Below, in pieces: positions 41,899 to 50,029 of a stretch of DNA of 64,000 bases. The notes beneath the pieces were generated by a model. That model was not told the DNA's origin, made no database searches, and was given only the letters and a program-made list of their open reading frames with translations. Each line of letters opens with the position of its first letter. Position 1 is the stretch's first letter. A program made the position numbers and the translations under genes. This DNA is from Chloroflexota bacterium (GTDB lineage: Bacteria > Chloroflexota > Anaerolineae > Anaerolineales > Villigracilaceae): contig JACRMH010000006.1 of assembly GCA_016219545.1 (NCBI GenBank), forward strand, positions 55,014-119,013. Direction: 5' to 3'.

Positions 41899-43884
41899 AT
41901 GCTCACTCTTTTAGAAAAGATCCTCTTTGTTATTGCAACGCTGGTTTCGCTTTATTTTACTTATCGCGGTGTTGCACTCATCATGCAGCGCATCAATAGC
42001 GGCCAAGGCAAAATAGATTGGTCACTGGCATATAAACGGGTTGGAGAACTCATCGTCAAGGTGGGGCTTTTCCAGCCCGTTTTTCGTTTCAGGCTCGGAC
42101 CGAGTGTCTTGCACGGACTCATCGGTTGGGGATTCCTCTCCTTCCTTTTGATCAACCTCGCGGATCTGATCTACGCGTATACAGGATTTAAACTTCTCGA
42201 GCATACCGGACTTTTCGGTGACGCATACAGACTGCTTGCAGACATTGCAAATATTGCGATCATTGTGGGTATTGTGGCGATGGCGATCCGCCGCTTCATC
42301 CTGCGACCTGCGACTCTGTCTACTCGCGAGACGACTCTTCTCAACCCGAAAGCGCGCTTCGGTATTACCCGTGACTCAGCCATCGTTGCGACGTTTATCT
42401 TTATCCACAATTCGATGCGGCTCTTGGGAGAATCGTTCGGGATAGCGCTGTCAGGTCACGCTGACAGATGGCAGCCAACTATTTCAGCAGTGGCAGGCTT
42501 ATGGTCAGGTGTGAACCCGCAGACTTTGGTTATCGGTGAACATCTTGCGTTCTGGTTGTCAATTGGGGCAGTCGTTGCATTCCTGCCCTATTTCCCATAT
42601 TCAAAACATATCCATCTATTCTTTGCTCCGTTGAATTTTGCCTTGAAGCCCGAAAGAAAATCCATCGGACAATTAAGTTACATCAATCTCGACGATCAAT
42701 CCATCGAACAATTTGGCGCGGCAAAAATGAAAGACCTCGGCTGGGAGCAGATCATGGACAGTTACGCCTGTATCATGTGCTTCCGCTGTCAGGAAGTTTG
42801 CCCCGCATATAACACGGGCAAATTGCTATCGCCCGCCGCATTGGAAATTAACAAGCGTTATCACTTCAACGGCGGCGGCACGACCGATGTCGCGATGACG
42901 GAATTAATTTCTGAAGAAGCAGTCTGGGCTTGTACAAGCTGCGGCGCGTGCGTGGACATTTGTCCCGTTGGCAATGAGCCGATGCGGGACATTTTGGACA
43001 TCCGCAGAAATCTTTCAATGATGGAAAGCGCGTTCCCCAAGCAATTGGAAACAGCGTTCAAGGGTATGGAACGCAACATGAATCCGTGGAATGTTTCGCA
43101 AGCGGACAGAATGAAGTGGGCGGACGGAATGAAAGTGCCGACCATCGAGCAAAATGCCGAACCTGAAATTTTATGGTGGGTCGGATGCGCACCCGCAACC
43201 GATGCGCGCGCGCAAAAGACCGCGCAAGCTTTTGCAAAAATCTTGAACGCGGCGGGAGTCAATTACGCCGTGCTTGGCAAGAATGAAGCCTGTACCGGTG
43301 ACTCGGCCCGCCGCGCAGGACGTGAGGATATTTTCTTTGGGCTGGCTTCACAGAATGTTGAGATTTTGAATGAGGTTGCGCCAAAACGAATCGTGACGAC
43401 TTGTCCGCATTGTCTGCATACGATCAAGAACGAGTATCCTGCCTTTGGCGGAAACTACACTGTGATTCATCACACTCAACTCATCAATGAATTGGTCGGC
43501 GCGGGGAAGATCAGTTTAGAAGTAAGCAGTGATCAGTTTTCAGTGACTTTCCATGATCCATGTTATTTGGGCAGGCATAACAAAGAAGTGGATGCGCCTC
43601 GCGATGCGTTGAAGTCCGCTGGCGCGTTAACCATTGAAATGCCGCGCAATCGAGCCAAATCATTCTGCTGCGGAGCGGGGGGCGCACAAATGTGGAAGGA
43701 AGAGGAAGCAGGCTCGGCGCGCGTCAATGAGATGCGCTTCGCCGAAGCCAAATCCACCGGCGCGGATACGGTTGCGGTGGGCTGTCCATTCTGCTTAACA
43801 ATGATGAATGATGCCAGCAAGGCCGATGGCGGCAATATCCAGGTCAAGGATGTGGCGGAGATCGTGGCGGAACGATTGAAATAA
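41899..43884 (+). CDS. HdrD/GlpC-like Fe-S membrane oxidoreductase
   Basis: A 661-residue electron carrier. The N-terminal third has about six helices with conserved histidines (SVLHGLIGWGFLSF, IFIHNSMRLLGESF) likely to bind heme b. Two 4Fe-4S motifs follow: CIMCFRCQEVCP (C291-C301) and CTSCGACVDICP (C345-C355). Two CCG domains close it: GCAPATDARAQ.. to ..TTCPHCLHTIKNEYP, and FHDPCYLGRHN.. to ..SFCCGAGGAQMW. This layout matches heterodisulfide-reductase-like or acyl-CoA/lactate oxidoreductase subunits that exchange electrons with the quinone pool. A repeat copy at 43521-43546 encodes EVSSDQFSVTF ahead of the last CCG. Start at 41899 is supported by GGAGGCTGTC. Confidence 0.85.
   Translation: MLTLLEKILFVIATLVSLYFTYRGVALIMQRINSGQGKIDWSLAYKRVGELIVKVGLFQPVFRFRLGPSVLHGLIGWGFLSFLLINLADLIYAYTGFKLLEHTGLFGDAYRLLADIANIAIIVGIVAMAIRRFILRPATLSTRETTLLNPKARFGITRDSAIVATFIFIHNSMRLLGESFGIALSGHADRWQPTISAVAGLWSGVNPQTLVIGEHLAFWLSIGAVVAFLPYFPYSKHIHLFFAPLNFALKPERKSIGQLSYINLDDQSIEQFGAAKMKDLGWEQIMDSYACIMCFRCQEVCPAYNTGKLLSPAALEINKRYHFNGGGTTDVAMTELISEEAVWACTSCGACVDICPVGNEPMRDILDIRRNLSMMESAFPKQLETAFKGMERNMNPWNVSQADRMKWADGMKVPTIEQNAEPEILWWVGCAPATDARAQKTAQAFAKILNAAGVNYAVLGKNEACTGDSARRAGREDIFFGLASQNVEILNEVAPKRIVTTCPHCLHTIKNEYPAFGGNYTVIHHTQLINELVGAGKISLEVSSDQFSVTFHDPCYLGRHNKEVDAPRDALKSAGALTIEMPRNRAKSFCCGAGGAQMWKEEEAGSARVNEMRFAEAKSTGADTVAVGCPFCLTMMNDASKADGGNIQVKDVAEIVAERLK
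43521..43546. repeat. intergenic repeat copy inside the Fe-S protein gene
   Basis: The 26 bases beginning AGTAAGCAGTGATCAG match the segment 47015-47047, apart from a 7-base gap and one substitution. That segment lies between genes; this copy is in frame within a coding region. Confidence 0.7.
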
Positions 43885-43892
43885 ATTCACGT

Positions 43893-43918
43893 AGGGGCGG
43901 GTCTCCCGCCCCTTTTTT
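43893..43918 (+). terminator. GTAGGGGCG-type repeat acting as terminator
   Basis: AGGGGCGGG (43893-43901) and CCCGCCCCT (43905-43913) pair perfectly and TTTTTT follows, right after the Fe-S protein gene. It is the third GTAGGGGCG repeat of the window. Confidence 0.85.
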
Positions 43919-43942
43919 GATGAATATTTTCTATGAGGTAAT

Positions 43943-44518
43943 ATGAAATTATCAGACCGAATGAATGCCTTATTGCCAGAATCTGTGTCTGCTTTTGAGC
44001 GGGCGCAGGCAAAGATCGTCTCAAATACCTCCATCGTAATCGGTTCTGCCATGCTGGCTCTCGTCCTTTATTGGATATTCACCGGCACATTCGAAGATAT
44101 CGAAACCATCTTTGTCATGACCGCATTGTTGATATTGCTTGCGGGAATCATCACGCTCGTCAAACGCGGACATATCAAACTCGGGGCCTGGTTGTTGACA
44201 GGACTCATGTTGTTCTTGAATCTTTCAGATATGGCCTGGTATGGCGTTGGGACCGTCGCTTCTGCGGCATTTATTATCCCGATCCTTCTCGCCGTCTTTA
44301 GCATCGGACCAAGGCAGGGTATGGGTGTGACCATTCTCAGTTGCGCTGTGGTTTTCTTGATCGCCTATCTGGCATCCATTGGGCAATTACAAACTGAGAT
44401 TCCATATCAGGAATCCAATCTCTCATTCGATGCACCGACATTATCGTTGATCTTTTTGATCACTGGTATTCTCGCAGGCAATTGGGTACGCTCTACGCGC
44501 GAGGCGTTTGAAAAATAA
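43943..44518 (+). CDS. multi-helix membrane protein, sensor-type N-terminus
   Basis: A 191-residue protein of about five or six membrane helices, starting with an amphipathic MKLSDRMNALLPESVSAFERAQAKI. The helices are evenly spaced (about 28-48, 52-72, 78-98, 103-120, 128-148, 165-182) and the protein ends right after the last one with WVRSTREAFEK. This resembles the membrane input modules of histidine kinases or adenylate cyclases, but no output domain follows: the frame closes with TAA and only repeat-like sequence comes next. It may be a truncated or stand-alone module. I do not recognise its family. Confidence 0.6.
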   Translation: MKLSDRMNALLPESVSAFERAQAKIVSNTSIVIGSAMLALVLYWIFTGTFEDIETIFVMTALLILLAGIITLVKRGHIKLGAWLLTGLMLFLNLSDMAWYGVGTVASAAFIIPILLAVFSIGPRQGMGVTILSCAVVFLIAYLASIGQLQTEIPYQESNLSFDAPTLSLIFLITGILAGNWVRSTREAFEK

Positions 44519-44565
44519 ATCAAGAGCTTTTATTTTTCATCCTTCATCCCTCATCCTTTCCCGCT

Positions 44566-44571
44566 TATAAT
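44566..44571 (+). promoter_or_regulatory. -10 box of the 2-oxoacid dehydrogenase genes
   Basis: A TATAAT in CCGCTTATAATCCCC lies 36 nt before the ATG at 44608. The leader contains AGGAGAGAG, so this gene uses a normal ribosome site. Confidence 0.5.
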
Positions 44572-44607
44572 CCCCCCTAACTATATCCAAATTCAGGAGA
44601 GAGCACC

Positions 44608-47019
44608 ATGCCCAAAAAGAAGGGCTCTGTTTTGCTTCCTTTTTCAAATGAAGAGATCATAAAAGATTATCGCCTGATATATAAAAGCAGGCAGGCCAGT
44701 CTCATTGGACGCCGCGAGGTTCTCAGCGGTAAGGCCAAGTTTGGCATCTTTGGCGATGGCAAGGAACTCGCCAACCTGGCCATCGCACACGCCTTCCGTA
44801 AAGGTGATTGGCGTTCCGGTTATTACCGTGACCAGACCTGGATGTTCATGCTTGGGGTGATGAGCATTCAGGAATTTTTTGCCCAGCTGTATGCCCATGC
44901 CGACCTTGAGCATGAGCCTGCCACAGGCGGACGTTCAATGGTTGCGCACTTTGTCTCGCGATACATCAACGCCAATGGGACATGGAAAAATCAGACCGAG
45001 ATGTACAACGTGGCGGGGGATGTCTCGCCCACAGCCGCCCAAATGTCGCGCGCAGTTGGGCTTGCGTATGCGTCAGTGATGTATCGGAAATTAAAGGAAC
45101 TTGACTCAACCAATTTCTCGCATAATGGTGATGAGATCACCTTTGCGAGCATTGGCAACGCTTCCACAGCTGAAGGCATATTCTGGGAAAGCGTCAATGC
45201 CATTGGTGTGCTCAAAGCTCCTGCGATCATCAGCATCTATGATGACGGCTATGGCATATCAGTCCCCAATCAATTTCAAATGGTCAAGGAAAATATCGGC
45301 TCCCTGCTCAAGGGTTTCGAGCGTGACCTCAATGCCCCGCATGAAGTCATCGAGCGCGGCTACGATCTTTATACCGTGCGCGCCTGGGATTATCCCGCGC
45401 TGGTCGAAACATATTTATCTGCCGCCGAGATCGCACGCGAATATCACATCCCCGCGCTGGTGCATGTCATTGATGTGACTCAGCCGCAGGGACATTCGAC
45501 TTCGGGAAGTCATGAACGCTACAAAACTGCCGGGCGACTTAAGTGGGAAACTGAATTTGACTGTGTGACTCGCATGCGACAATGGATCATAGACAACCGC
45601 ATCGCATCTGACCGTGATCTGGTCACTGTTGAAAAAGAAGACTATGCCGCTGTGGAAGGATTCCGCAAATCCGCGTGGGATGCATACTTTGCTCCGATAG
45701 TTAACGAGCGCACCCAGGTGACTGATATGCTGGAAGAGATCGCGGGGTCTTCGAGCCATACGTCAGAGTTGAGACAACTCAAAGAACGGCTGGCAGGCCT
45801 CCCGTCGTTCACGAGGCGTGATATCCATAGCGCTGCACATGAAGCCTTAAGAATCCTGCGCGACGAAGGGCATCCATCCAAAGGGGTTTTGGTCCAATGG
45901 AAGAATGAACAGGATGCGCTCAATGTTGAAAACTATGGAGCGAATTTATATAGCGGCACGGCGTTGAAGGTGAAGGAAGTTGCGCCCGTTTATTCAAAGG
46001 ACTCGCCAACCGTGATGGGATTTGAAGTGGTCAACGCGGCGTTTGACTCTATTCTGGCGCGTGACCCGCGTGTGATAGCCTTCGGTGAAGATGTTGGAAA
46101 ATTGGGTGATGTCAACCAGGGTTTCAAAGGCATGCAGGAAAAATACGGCGCAATGCGTGTGACCGATACGGGCATCCGCGAGGCTACGATCTTGGGGCAG
46201 GCCATGGGCATAGCCATGCGCGGACTGCGTCCGATCGCGGAGATACAGTATTTGGATTATGTTTTGTATGCATTGCAGATCATGTCCGACGATCTAGCTA
46301 CTCTGCTCTGGCGCACAGCAGGCGGACAAAAAGCGCCCGTCATCGTGCGCACACGCGGACATCGTCTCGAAGGCATCTGGCATTCTGGCTCGCCGATGGC
46401 AGGCATTATCAATCTCGTGCGCGGCATGTATGTGCTCGTCCCGCGCGACATGACTCACGCTGCCGGTTTCTATAATACGCTCTTGAAATCGGATGAACCT
46501 GCGATTGTTGTTGAAGTGTTGAATGGCTATCGCGTCAAAGAGCGCCTGCCCGATAACATCAGCGAAATGACCTTGCCTCTCGGCGTGCCTGAAACGATCC
46601 GCGAAGGTAAAGATGTCACCGTTGTCACCTACGGTGCGTGTTGCCGTATCGTGTTGGATGCGGCTGAGAAATTATCGAAAGTTGGCATCGAGATCGAAGT
46701 AATTGATGTACAGTCGCTTTTGCCTTTTGACATTCACGGGAAGATCGTCGAATCAATCAAGAAAACTTCGCGCGTTTTATTTGTAGATGAAGACGTGCCG
46801 GGCGGAGCATCCGCATATATGATGCAGGAAGTCATTGAGAAGCAAGGCGGCTACTTCCATTTAGATTCTCCTGCAAAGACTTTATCTGGAAAGGCTCATC
46901 GTCCCGCCTATGGAAGTGATGGCGATTACTGGTCGAAGCCGAACGTGGAGTCCGTGTTTGATGCAGTGTATGAGATGATGAGTGAAGTTTCGCCAGTTGA
47001 GTTTCCGAAGATCAAGTAA
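44608..47019 (+). CDS. 2-oxoacid dehydrogenase E1 component, alpha and beta fused
   Basis: An 803-residue thiamine-diphosphate enzyme. The first half (about 1-400) is the alpha subunit and the second half (about 440-803) the beta subunit with GEDVGKLGDVNQGFKGMQEKYG and AEIQYLDYVLYALQIMSDDLA. This fused type is the E1 of 2-oxoisovalerate-like, pyruvate-like or acetoin-like complexes. The TDP site reads FASIGNASTAEG (N184) then YDDGYGISVPN. In the fused family the first motif is normally GDAST, so the Mg2+-binding Asp is replaced by Asn here. E2 and LPD genes follow within 6 kb. SD GGAGAGAG precedes the ATG. Confidence 0.88.
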   Translation: MPKKKGSVLLPFSNEEIIKDYRLIYKSRQASLIGRREVLSGKAKFGIFGDGKELANLAIAHAFRKGDWRSGYYRDQTWMFMLGVMSIQEFFAQLYAHADLEHEPATGGRSMVAHFVSRYINANGTWKNQTEMYNVAGDVSPTAAQMSRAVGLAYASVMYRKLKELDSTNFSHNGDEITFASIGNASTAEGIFWESVNAIGVLKAPAIISIYDDGYGISVPNQFQMVKENIGSLLKGFERDLNAPHEVIERGYDLYTVRAWDYPALVETYLSAAEIAREYHIPALVHVIDVTQPQGHSTSGSHERYKTAGRLKWETEFDCVTRMRQWIIDNRIASDRDLVTVEKEDYAAVEGFRKSAWDAYFAPIVNERTQVTDMLEEIAGSSSHTSELRQLKERLAGLPSFTRRDIHSAAHEALRILRDEGHPSKGVLVQWKNEQDALNVENYGANLYSGTALKVKEVAPVYSKDSPTVMGFEVVNAAFDSILARDPRVIAFGEDVGKLGDVNQGFKGMQEKYGAMRVTDTGIREATILGQAMGIAMRGLRPIAEIQYLDYVLYALQIMSDDLATLLWRTAGGQKAPVIVRTRGHRLEGIWHSGSPMAGIINLVRGMYVLVPRDMTHAAGFYNTLLKSDEPAIVVEVLNGYRVKERLPDNISEMTLPLGVPETIREGKDVTVVTYGACCRIVLDAAEKLSKVGIEIEVIDVQSLLPFDIHGKIVESIKKTSRVLFVDEDVPGGASAYMMQEVIEKQGGYFHLDSPAKTLSGKAHRPAYGSDGDYWSKPNVESVFDAVYEMMSEVSPVEFPKIK

Positions 47020-47028
47020 GCAGTATTC

Positions 47029-47540
47029 AGTAATCAGTTTTCAGTGATCAGGAAAAGGAGTTGTAATGAGTGGATTGAATCATGCTCAGAGTTTTCGTGA
47101 TTTGATTGTGTATCAGAAAAGTCGTCAGTTGCAACGGGATATATTTAAACTCACAAAATCATTTCCAAAAGATGAAATGTTTTCATTAACCGATCAAATC
47201 CGCCGCTCATCCCGCTCTATTGGCGCCAACCTTGCGGAGGCTTGGGCAAAACGCCGATATGAAAAGCATTTCATCAACAAGTTGACAGATTCGGATGGGG
47301 AGCAAATGGAAACTCAACATTGGATTGAAACAGCGTTGGACTGCGAATACATTGACCCAAAAACAAATTTGCAACTCTTGGAAAAATGCCGTGAAATTGG
47401 GCGAATGTTGGGTGGCATGATGAAAAAATCTGAAATGTTCTGCGGCGAGCCTTTACATACTATCCGCGAAGAAACGCCTGAATACCTCATCAAGGCAGAT
47501 GTTGAAGATACATACAACTGATCACTGTTTACTGATTACT
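47029..47540. mobile_element. inverted-repeat-flanked cassette carrying a four-helix-bundle gene
   Basis: A 23-bp segment at 47029-47051 (AGTAATCAGT..CAGTGATCAG) and one at 47518-47540 are inverted copies with 20 of 23 positions identical; only a central TTT/AAA differs. The single gene between them begins 15 bp inside the left arm and its stop codon lies within the right arm. The left arm is 9 bp past the E1 stop, and E2 begins 17 bp after the right arm. It thus looks like a compact cassette inserted between two genes of one complex. No transposase is encoded inside. Confidence 0.6.
47066..47521 (+). CDS. four-helix-bundle protein (S23/IVS family, bAvd-like)
   Basis: A 151-residue all-helical protein. 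FRDLIVYQKSRQLQRDIFKLTKSFPKDEMFSLTDQIRRSSRSIGANLAEAW is the characteristic start of the four-helix-bundle family, first known from proteins encoded in 23S rRNA intervening sequences and related to the accessory Avd protein of diversity-generating retroelements. The proteins pack as pentamers and bind nucleic acid in Avd; the function of free-standing copies is unknown. It sits between E1 and E2 of a metabolic complex, to which it has no evident link, and lies inside inverted repeats. A ribosome site (AAAAGGAG) is present 5 nt before the ATG. Confidence 0.85.
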   Translation: MSGLNHAQSFRDLIVYQKSRQLQRDIFKLTKSFPKDEMFSLTDQIRRSSRSIGANLAEAWAKRRYEKHFINKLTDSDGEQMETQHWIETALDCEYIDPKTNLQLLEKCREIGRMLGGMMKKSEMFCGEPLHTIREETPEYLIKADVEDTYN

Positions 47541-47557
47541 AAAAACTGGAGAAAGCA

Positions 47558-48808
47558 ATGGCAACTAAAGTACTCGTTCCAAGACTCGGCGAAGGTGTAG
47601 ACGAGGTCACAGTCACCAAATGGTTAAAGCAAGTCGGCGATTCGATTAAAGAATTAGAACCTTTGCTTGAAGTTAATACAGATAAAGTGGATACTGAAAT
47701 CCCTGCGCCTGCTTCGGGTATAGTTTTGAAGATCATCGCTCAGGAAGGCCAAGTCTCTAAAGTGGGGGAGTTGCTGGCCGTCATTGGGGTTGCAGGTGAA
47801 AGTGTAGATGGGGATGAAAGTGCCCAAAGTGCCGGGGTTTCGAAAGTGTCAAAGGTTGAAAACGATGCCCTGAGCGAGTCGAAGGGTCAAAAGTCGGTTG
47901 CCCCACAACCTTCGACTGCCACGCGACCTTCAACCGATTTAGGTTTCATCTCACCTGTCGTTGCAAAGATCGCAGCGGAGCATGGAGTAAATTTAGGTCA
48001 AGTCGCTGGCACAGGGTTGAATGGACGAATTACAAAGAATGATGTATTGGCGTTTGTGTCGTCAGGTCAAAAGTCACAGGTCGAAAGTCAAAACGTTCAA
48101 CGTTCAACGTTCAACCTTCAACCGATTGCTGGCGACCAACTTATTAAACATACGATGATCCGCAGATCCATTGCCGAGCACATGGTCATGAGCAAGCGGA
48201 CCTCTCCGCATGTGTTGACGGTCATGGAAGCAGACCTTTCACGCATCACCAAACATCGCGCCGCAAACAAATCTGCATTTGAGCGGGATGGAGTCAAGCT
48301 GACTTTCACCGCTTATTTCATGTCCGCGATTGTGGCGGGATTGAAAGCGTATCCCACTGTCAATTCATCATGGACGGATGAAGGCGTGCTGATTCACAAG
48401 TCCATTAATCTCGGCATGGCCACTTCGCTGGGCGAGGAAGGGCTGATCGTGCCGGTCATAAAAAGCGCTGATAATTTGTCCTTGCTGGCGATGGCACGCA
48501 CGGTCAATGACCTTGCCAATCGTGCGCGGAATAAAAAGTTGCAGCCCGATGAAGTCAAAGGCGGGACGTTCACGCTGACCAATCACGGCATCAGCGGATC
48601 GTTGTTTGCGTTCCCCGTCATCAACCAGCCTCAATGTGGAATCCTTGGCGTTGGCGCGATGCAGAAACGGGTCGTTGTAATTGACGATGCCATTGCCATC
48701 CGTCCGATGGTATATTTGTCCTTCGTTTTCGATCACCGCATCTTGGACGGCGCATCTGCCGATTGGTTTCTGGTGAAAGTGAAAGAGACTCTGGAGAATT
48801 GGGCATAA
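47558..48808 (+). CDS. 2-oxoacid dehydrogenase E2 (dihydrolipoamide acyltransferase)
   Basis: A 416-residue E2 protein. The lipoyl domain (1-78) has K43 in NTDKVDTEIPAPASG as the lipoate site. A peripheral-subunit-binding domain follows at about 125-165 (FISPVVAKIAAEHGVNLGQVAGTGLNGRITKNDV). The catalytic domain (about 195-416) ends with FVFDHRILDGASADWF, H393 being the active-site histidine. The two linkers consist largely of short repeats: a CCCTGAGCGAGTCGAAGGG element at 47868-47886 and four 7-base repeats (AACGTTC) at 48092-48119, which encode NVQRSTFNLQ. It joins E1 (upstream) and E3 (3 kb downstream). GGAGAAAGC precedes the ATG. Confidence 0.9.
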   Translation: MATKVLVPRLGEGVDEVTVTKWLKQVGDSIKELEPLLEVNTDKVDTEIPAPASGIVLKIIAQEGQVSKVGELLAVIGVAGESVDGDESAQSAGVSKVSKVENDALSESKGQKSVAPQPSTATRPSTDLGFISPVVAKIAAEHGVNLGQVAGTGLNGRITKNDVLAFVSSGQKSQVESQNVQRSTFNLQPIAGDQLIKHTMIRRSIAEHMVMSKRTSPHVLTVMEADLSRITKHRAANKSAFERDGVKLTFTAYFMSAIVAGLKAYPTVNSSWTDEGVLIHKSINLGMATSLGEEGLIVPVIKSADNLSLLAMARTVNDLANRARNKKLQPDEVKGGTFTLTNHGISGSLFAFPVINQPQCGILGVGAMQKRVVVIDDAIAIRPMVYLSFVFDHRILDGASADWFLVKVKETLENWA

Positions 48809-48814
48809 ACCTAC

Positions 48815-49438
48815 ATGACAAACTTCGATGAACGTGCAAAAGATTGGGACTCTGATCCCCAAAAAGTGGAACGCGCCCGCGTAGTTGCAGAGGTAATTCG
48901 CAATGCAATTCCACTCACAACAAATATGAACGCTCTTGAATATGGCTGCGGGACCGGCTTGCTGAGCTTCGCGCTTCAACCTGACCTGGGACAGATCACG
49001 CTGGCTGATTCGTCTCAGGGGATGTTGGATGTGCTCGGTGAGAAGATCAACGCGGCCGGTGTGACGAACATGCGCCCTGTAAAACTTGACCTTGAAATAG
49101 ATACCCTGCCTCCTGAACGCTATCAACTGACTTACTCGCTGTTGACCTTGCATCACGTCCACGATGCAAAAAACATAATCCATAAATTTCACTCATTGCT
49201 TGAACCCAACGGCTACCTGCTCATCGCCGATCTGGATAAGGAGGACGGCTCTTTCCACACCGACGGCACAACCGATGTCCACAAGGGATTTGAACACACA
49301 GAACTTAAGAAATGGGTCGAAGATGCCGGTTTTGGAAATGTTGTGTTTTCAACGGCATTTGAGATCAGGAAAAATATAAATGACAAGGAAAAGGCATTTC
49401 CTGTCTTTTTGATGTCGGCGCAAAAGGGAAAGGCATAA
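48815..49438 (+). CDS. class I SAM-dependent methyltransferase
   Basis: A 207-residue methyltransferase starting six bases after the E2 stop. Motif I is ALEYGCGTGLLSFALQ (about 42-57), followed by ITLADSSQGMLDV (motif II-like) and the conserved YSLLTLHHVHDAKNIIHKFHSLLEPNGYLLIADL (post-I region). The acceptor is unknown. It overlaps in organisation with the following ICMT-like gene, whose ATG comes one base after this stop. The small spacings suggest translation as part of the E1-E2 transcript. Confidence 0.85.
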   Translation: MTNFDERAKDWDSDPQKVERARVVAEVIRNAIPLTTNMNALEYGCGTGLLSFALQPDLGQITLADSSQGMLDVLGEKINAAGVTNMRPVKLDLEIDTLPPERYQLTYSLLTLHHVHDAKNIIHKFHSLLEPNGYLLIADLDKEDGSFHTDGTTDVHKGFEHTELKKWVEDAGFGNVVFSTAFEIRKNINDKEKAFPVFLMSAQKGKA

Positions 49439-49439
49439 G

Positions 49440-49943
49440 ATGGCACAAAGCTCAAGACCAAAGACTGCAGCACCACAAATGCAAGACCACCCGGTTATCC
49501 ACAAGAACGTTCATCCGCCGGTTGTGGCGGTAATGTATATTGTCATCGCTTACCTGTTTGGAAGGTTTGTCCCGATGCCTTTCGCAATGCCTGCCTTTGT
49601 GCGGGGTATAGGCTTTTGGCTGAGCTTCATTGGTTTGTTATTCGGGATCGGCGCGTTCATTGAATTCAGAAAAGCTCGTACCACGCTCGATCCGCATGGC
49701 TCTGTTAAACAATTGGTCACGTCGGGAATTTATCGCTTCACCCGCAACCCGATTTATTTTGGCTTTTTTCTCATGGTGATCGGAGTGCCTTTGAATTCAG
49801 GCATTTATTGGGGCATCTTAATCGCGCCGCTCTTTGCCATGACCATGAGTCGGCTGGTCATTGAGCGGGAGGAGGCTTATCTGGAGAGAAAATTCAAAGA
49901 GCAGTACGCAGAATACAGGTCAAGGGTGAGGCGCTGGTTGTAA
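49440..49943 (+). CDS. isoprenylcysteine carboxylmethyltransferase-like membrane protein
   Basis: A 167-residue protein with four or five membrane helices. The C-terminal half shows the family signature VTSGIYRFTRNPIYFGFFLMVIGVPL (about 97-122) and the closing RLVIEREEAYLERKFKEQYAEYRSRVRRWL. Members of this ICMT/PEMT-like group methylate carboxyl groups or lipids, and a bacterial substrate is rarely known. The start is 1 bp beyond the methyltransferase stop. A terminator follows, ending the run from E2. Confidence 0.85.
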   Translation: MAQSSRPKTAAPQMQDHPVIHKNVHPPVVAVMYIVIAYLFGRFVPMPFAMPAFVRGIGFWLSFIGLLFGIGAFIEFRKARTTLDPHGSVKQLVTSGIYRFTRNPIYFGFFLMVIGVPLNSGIYWGILIAPLFAMTMSRLVIEREEAYLERKFKEQYAEYRSRVRRWL

Positions 49944-49947
49944 CTCC

Positions 49948-49980
49948 AAAAGGCGATGAAAAATCGCCTTTTTATTTTTC
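49948..49980 (+). terminator. intrinsic terminator
   Basis: AAAAGGCGAT (49948-49957) and ATCGCCTTTT (49963-49972) pair perfectly, and TTTATTTTTC follows. Confidence 0.85.
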
Positions 49981-50009
49981 TTGCAAATTAGAACATACGT
50001 GCTTATAAT
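49981..50009 (+). promoter_or_regulatory. promoter of the dienelactone hydrolase-like gene
   Basis: TTGCAA (49981-49986), 17 bp, then TATAAT (50004-50009), right behind the previous terminator. The leader of about 14 nt includes AAAGGAGAG before the ATG. Confidence 0.7.
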
Positions 50010-50029
50010 GCCTCAAAAAGGAGAGTCCT

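Noticed and set aside
43943..44518. Truncated histidine kinase pseudogene
   Set aside because: The frame is clean and closes normally, and no kinase remnant follows in any frame, so I kept it as an intact membrane protein.
47066..47521. Diversity-generating retroelement, because the gene resembles Avd
   Set aside because: No reverse transcriptase or template/variable repeat lies within the window around it.
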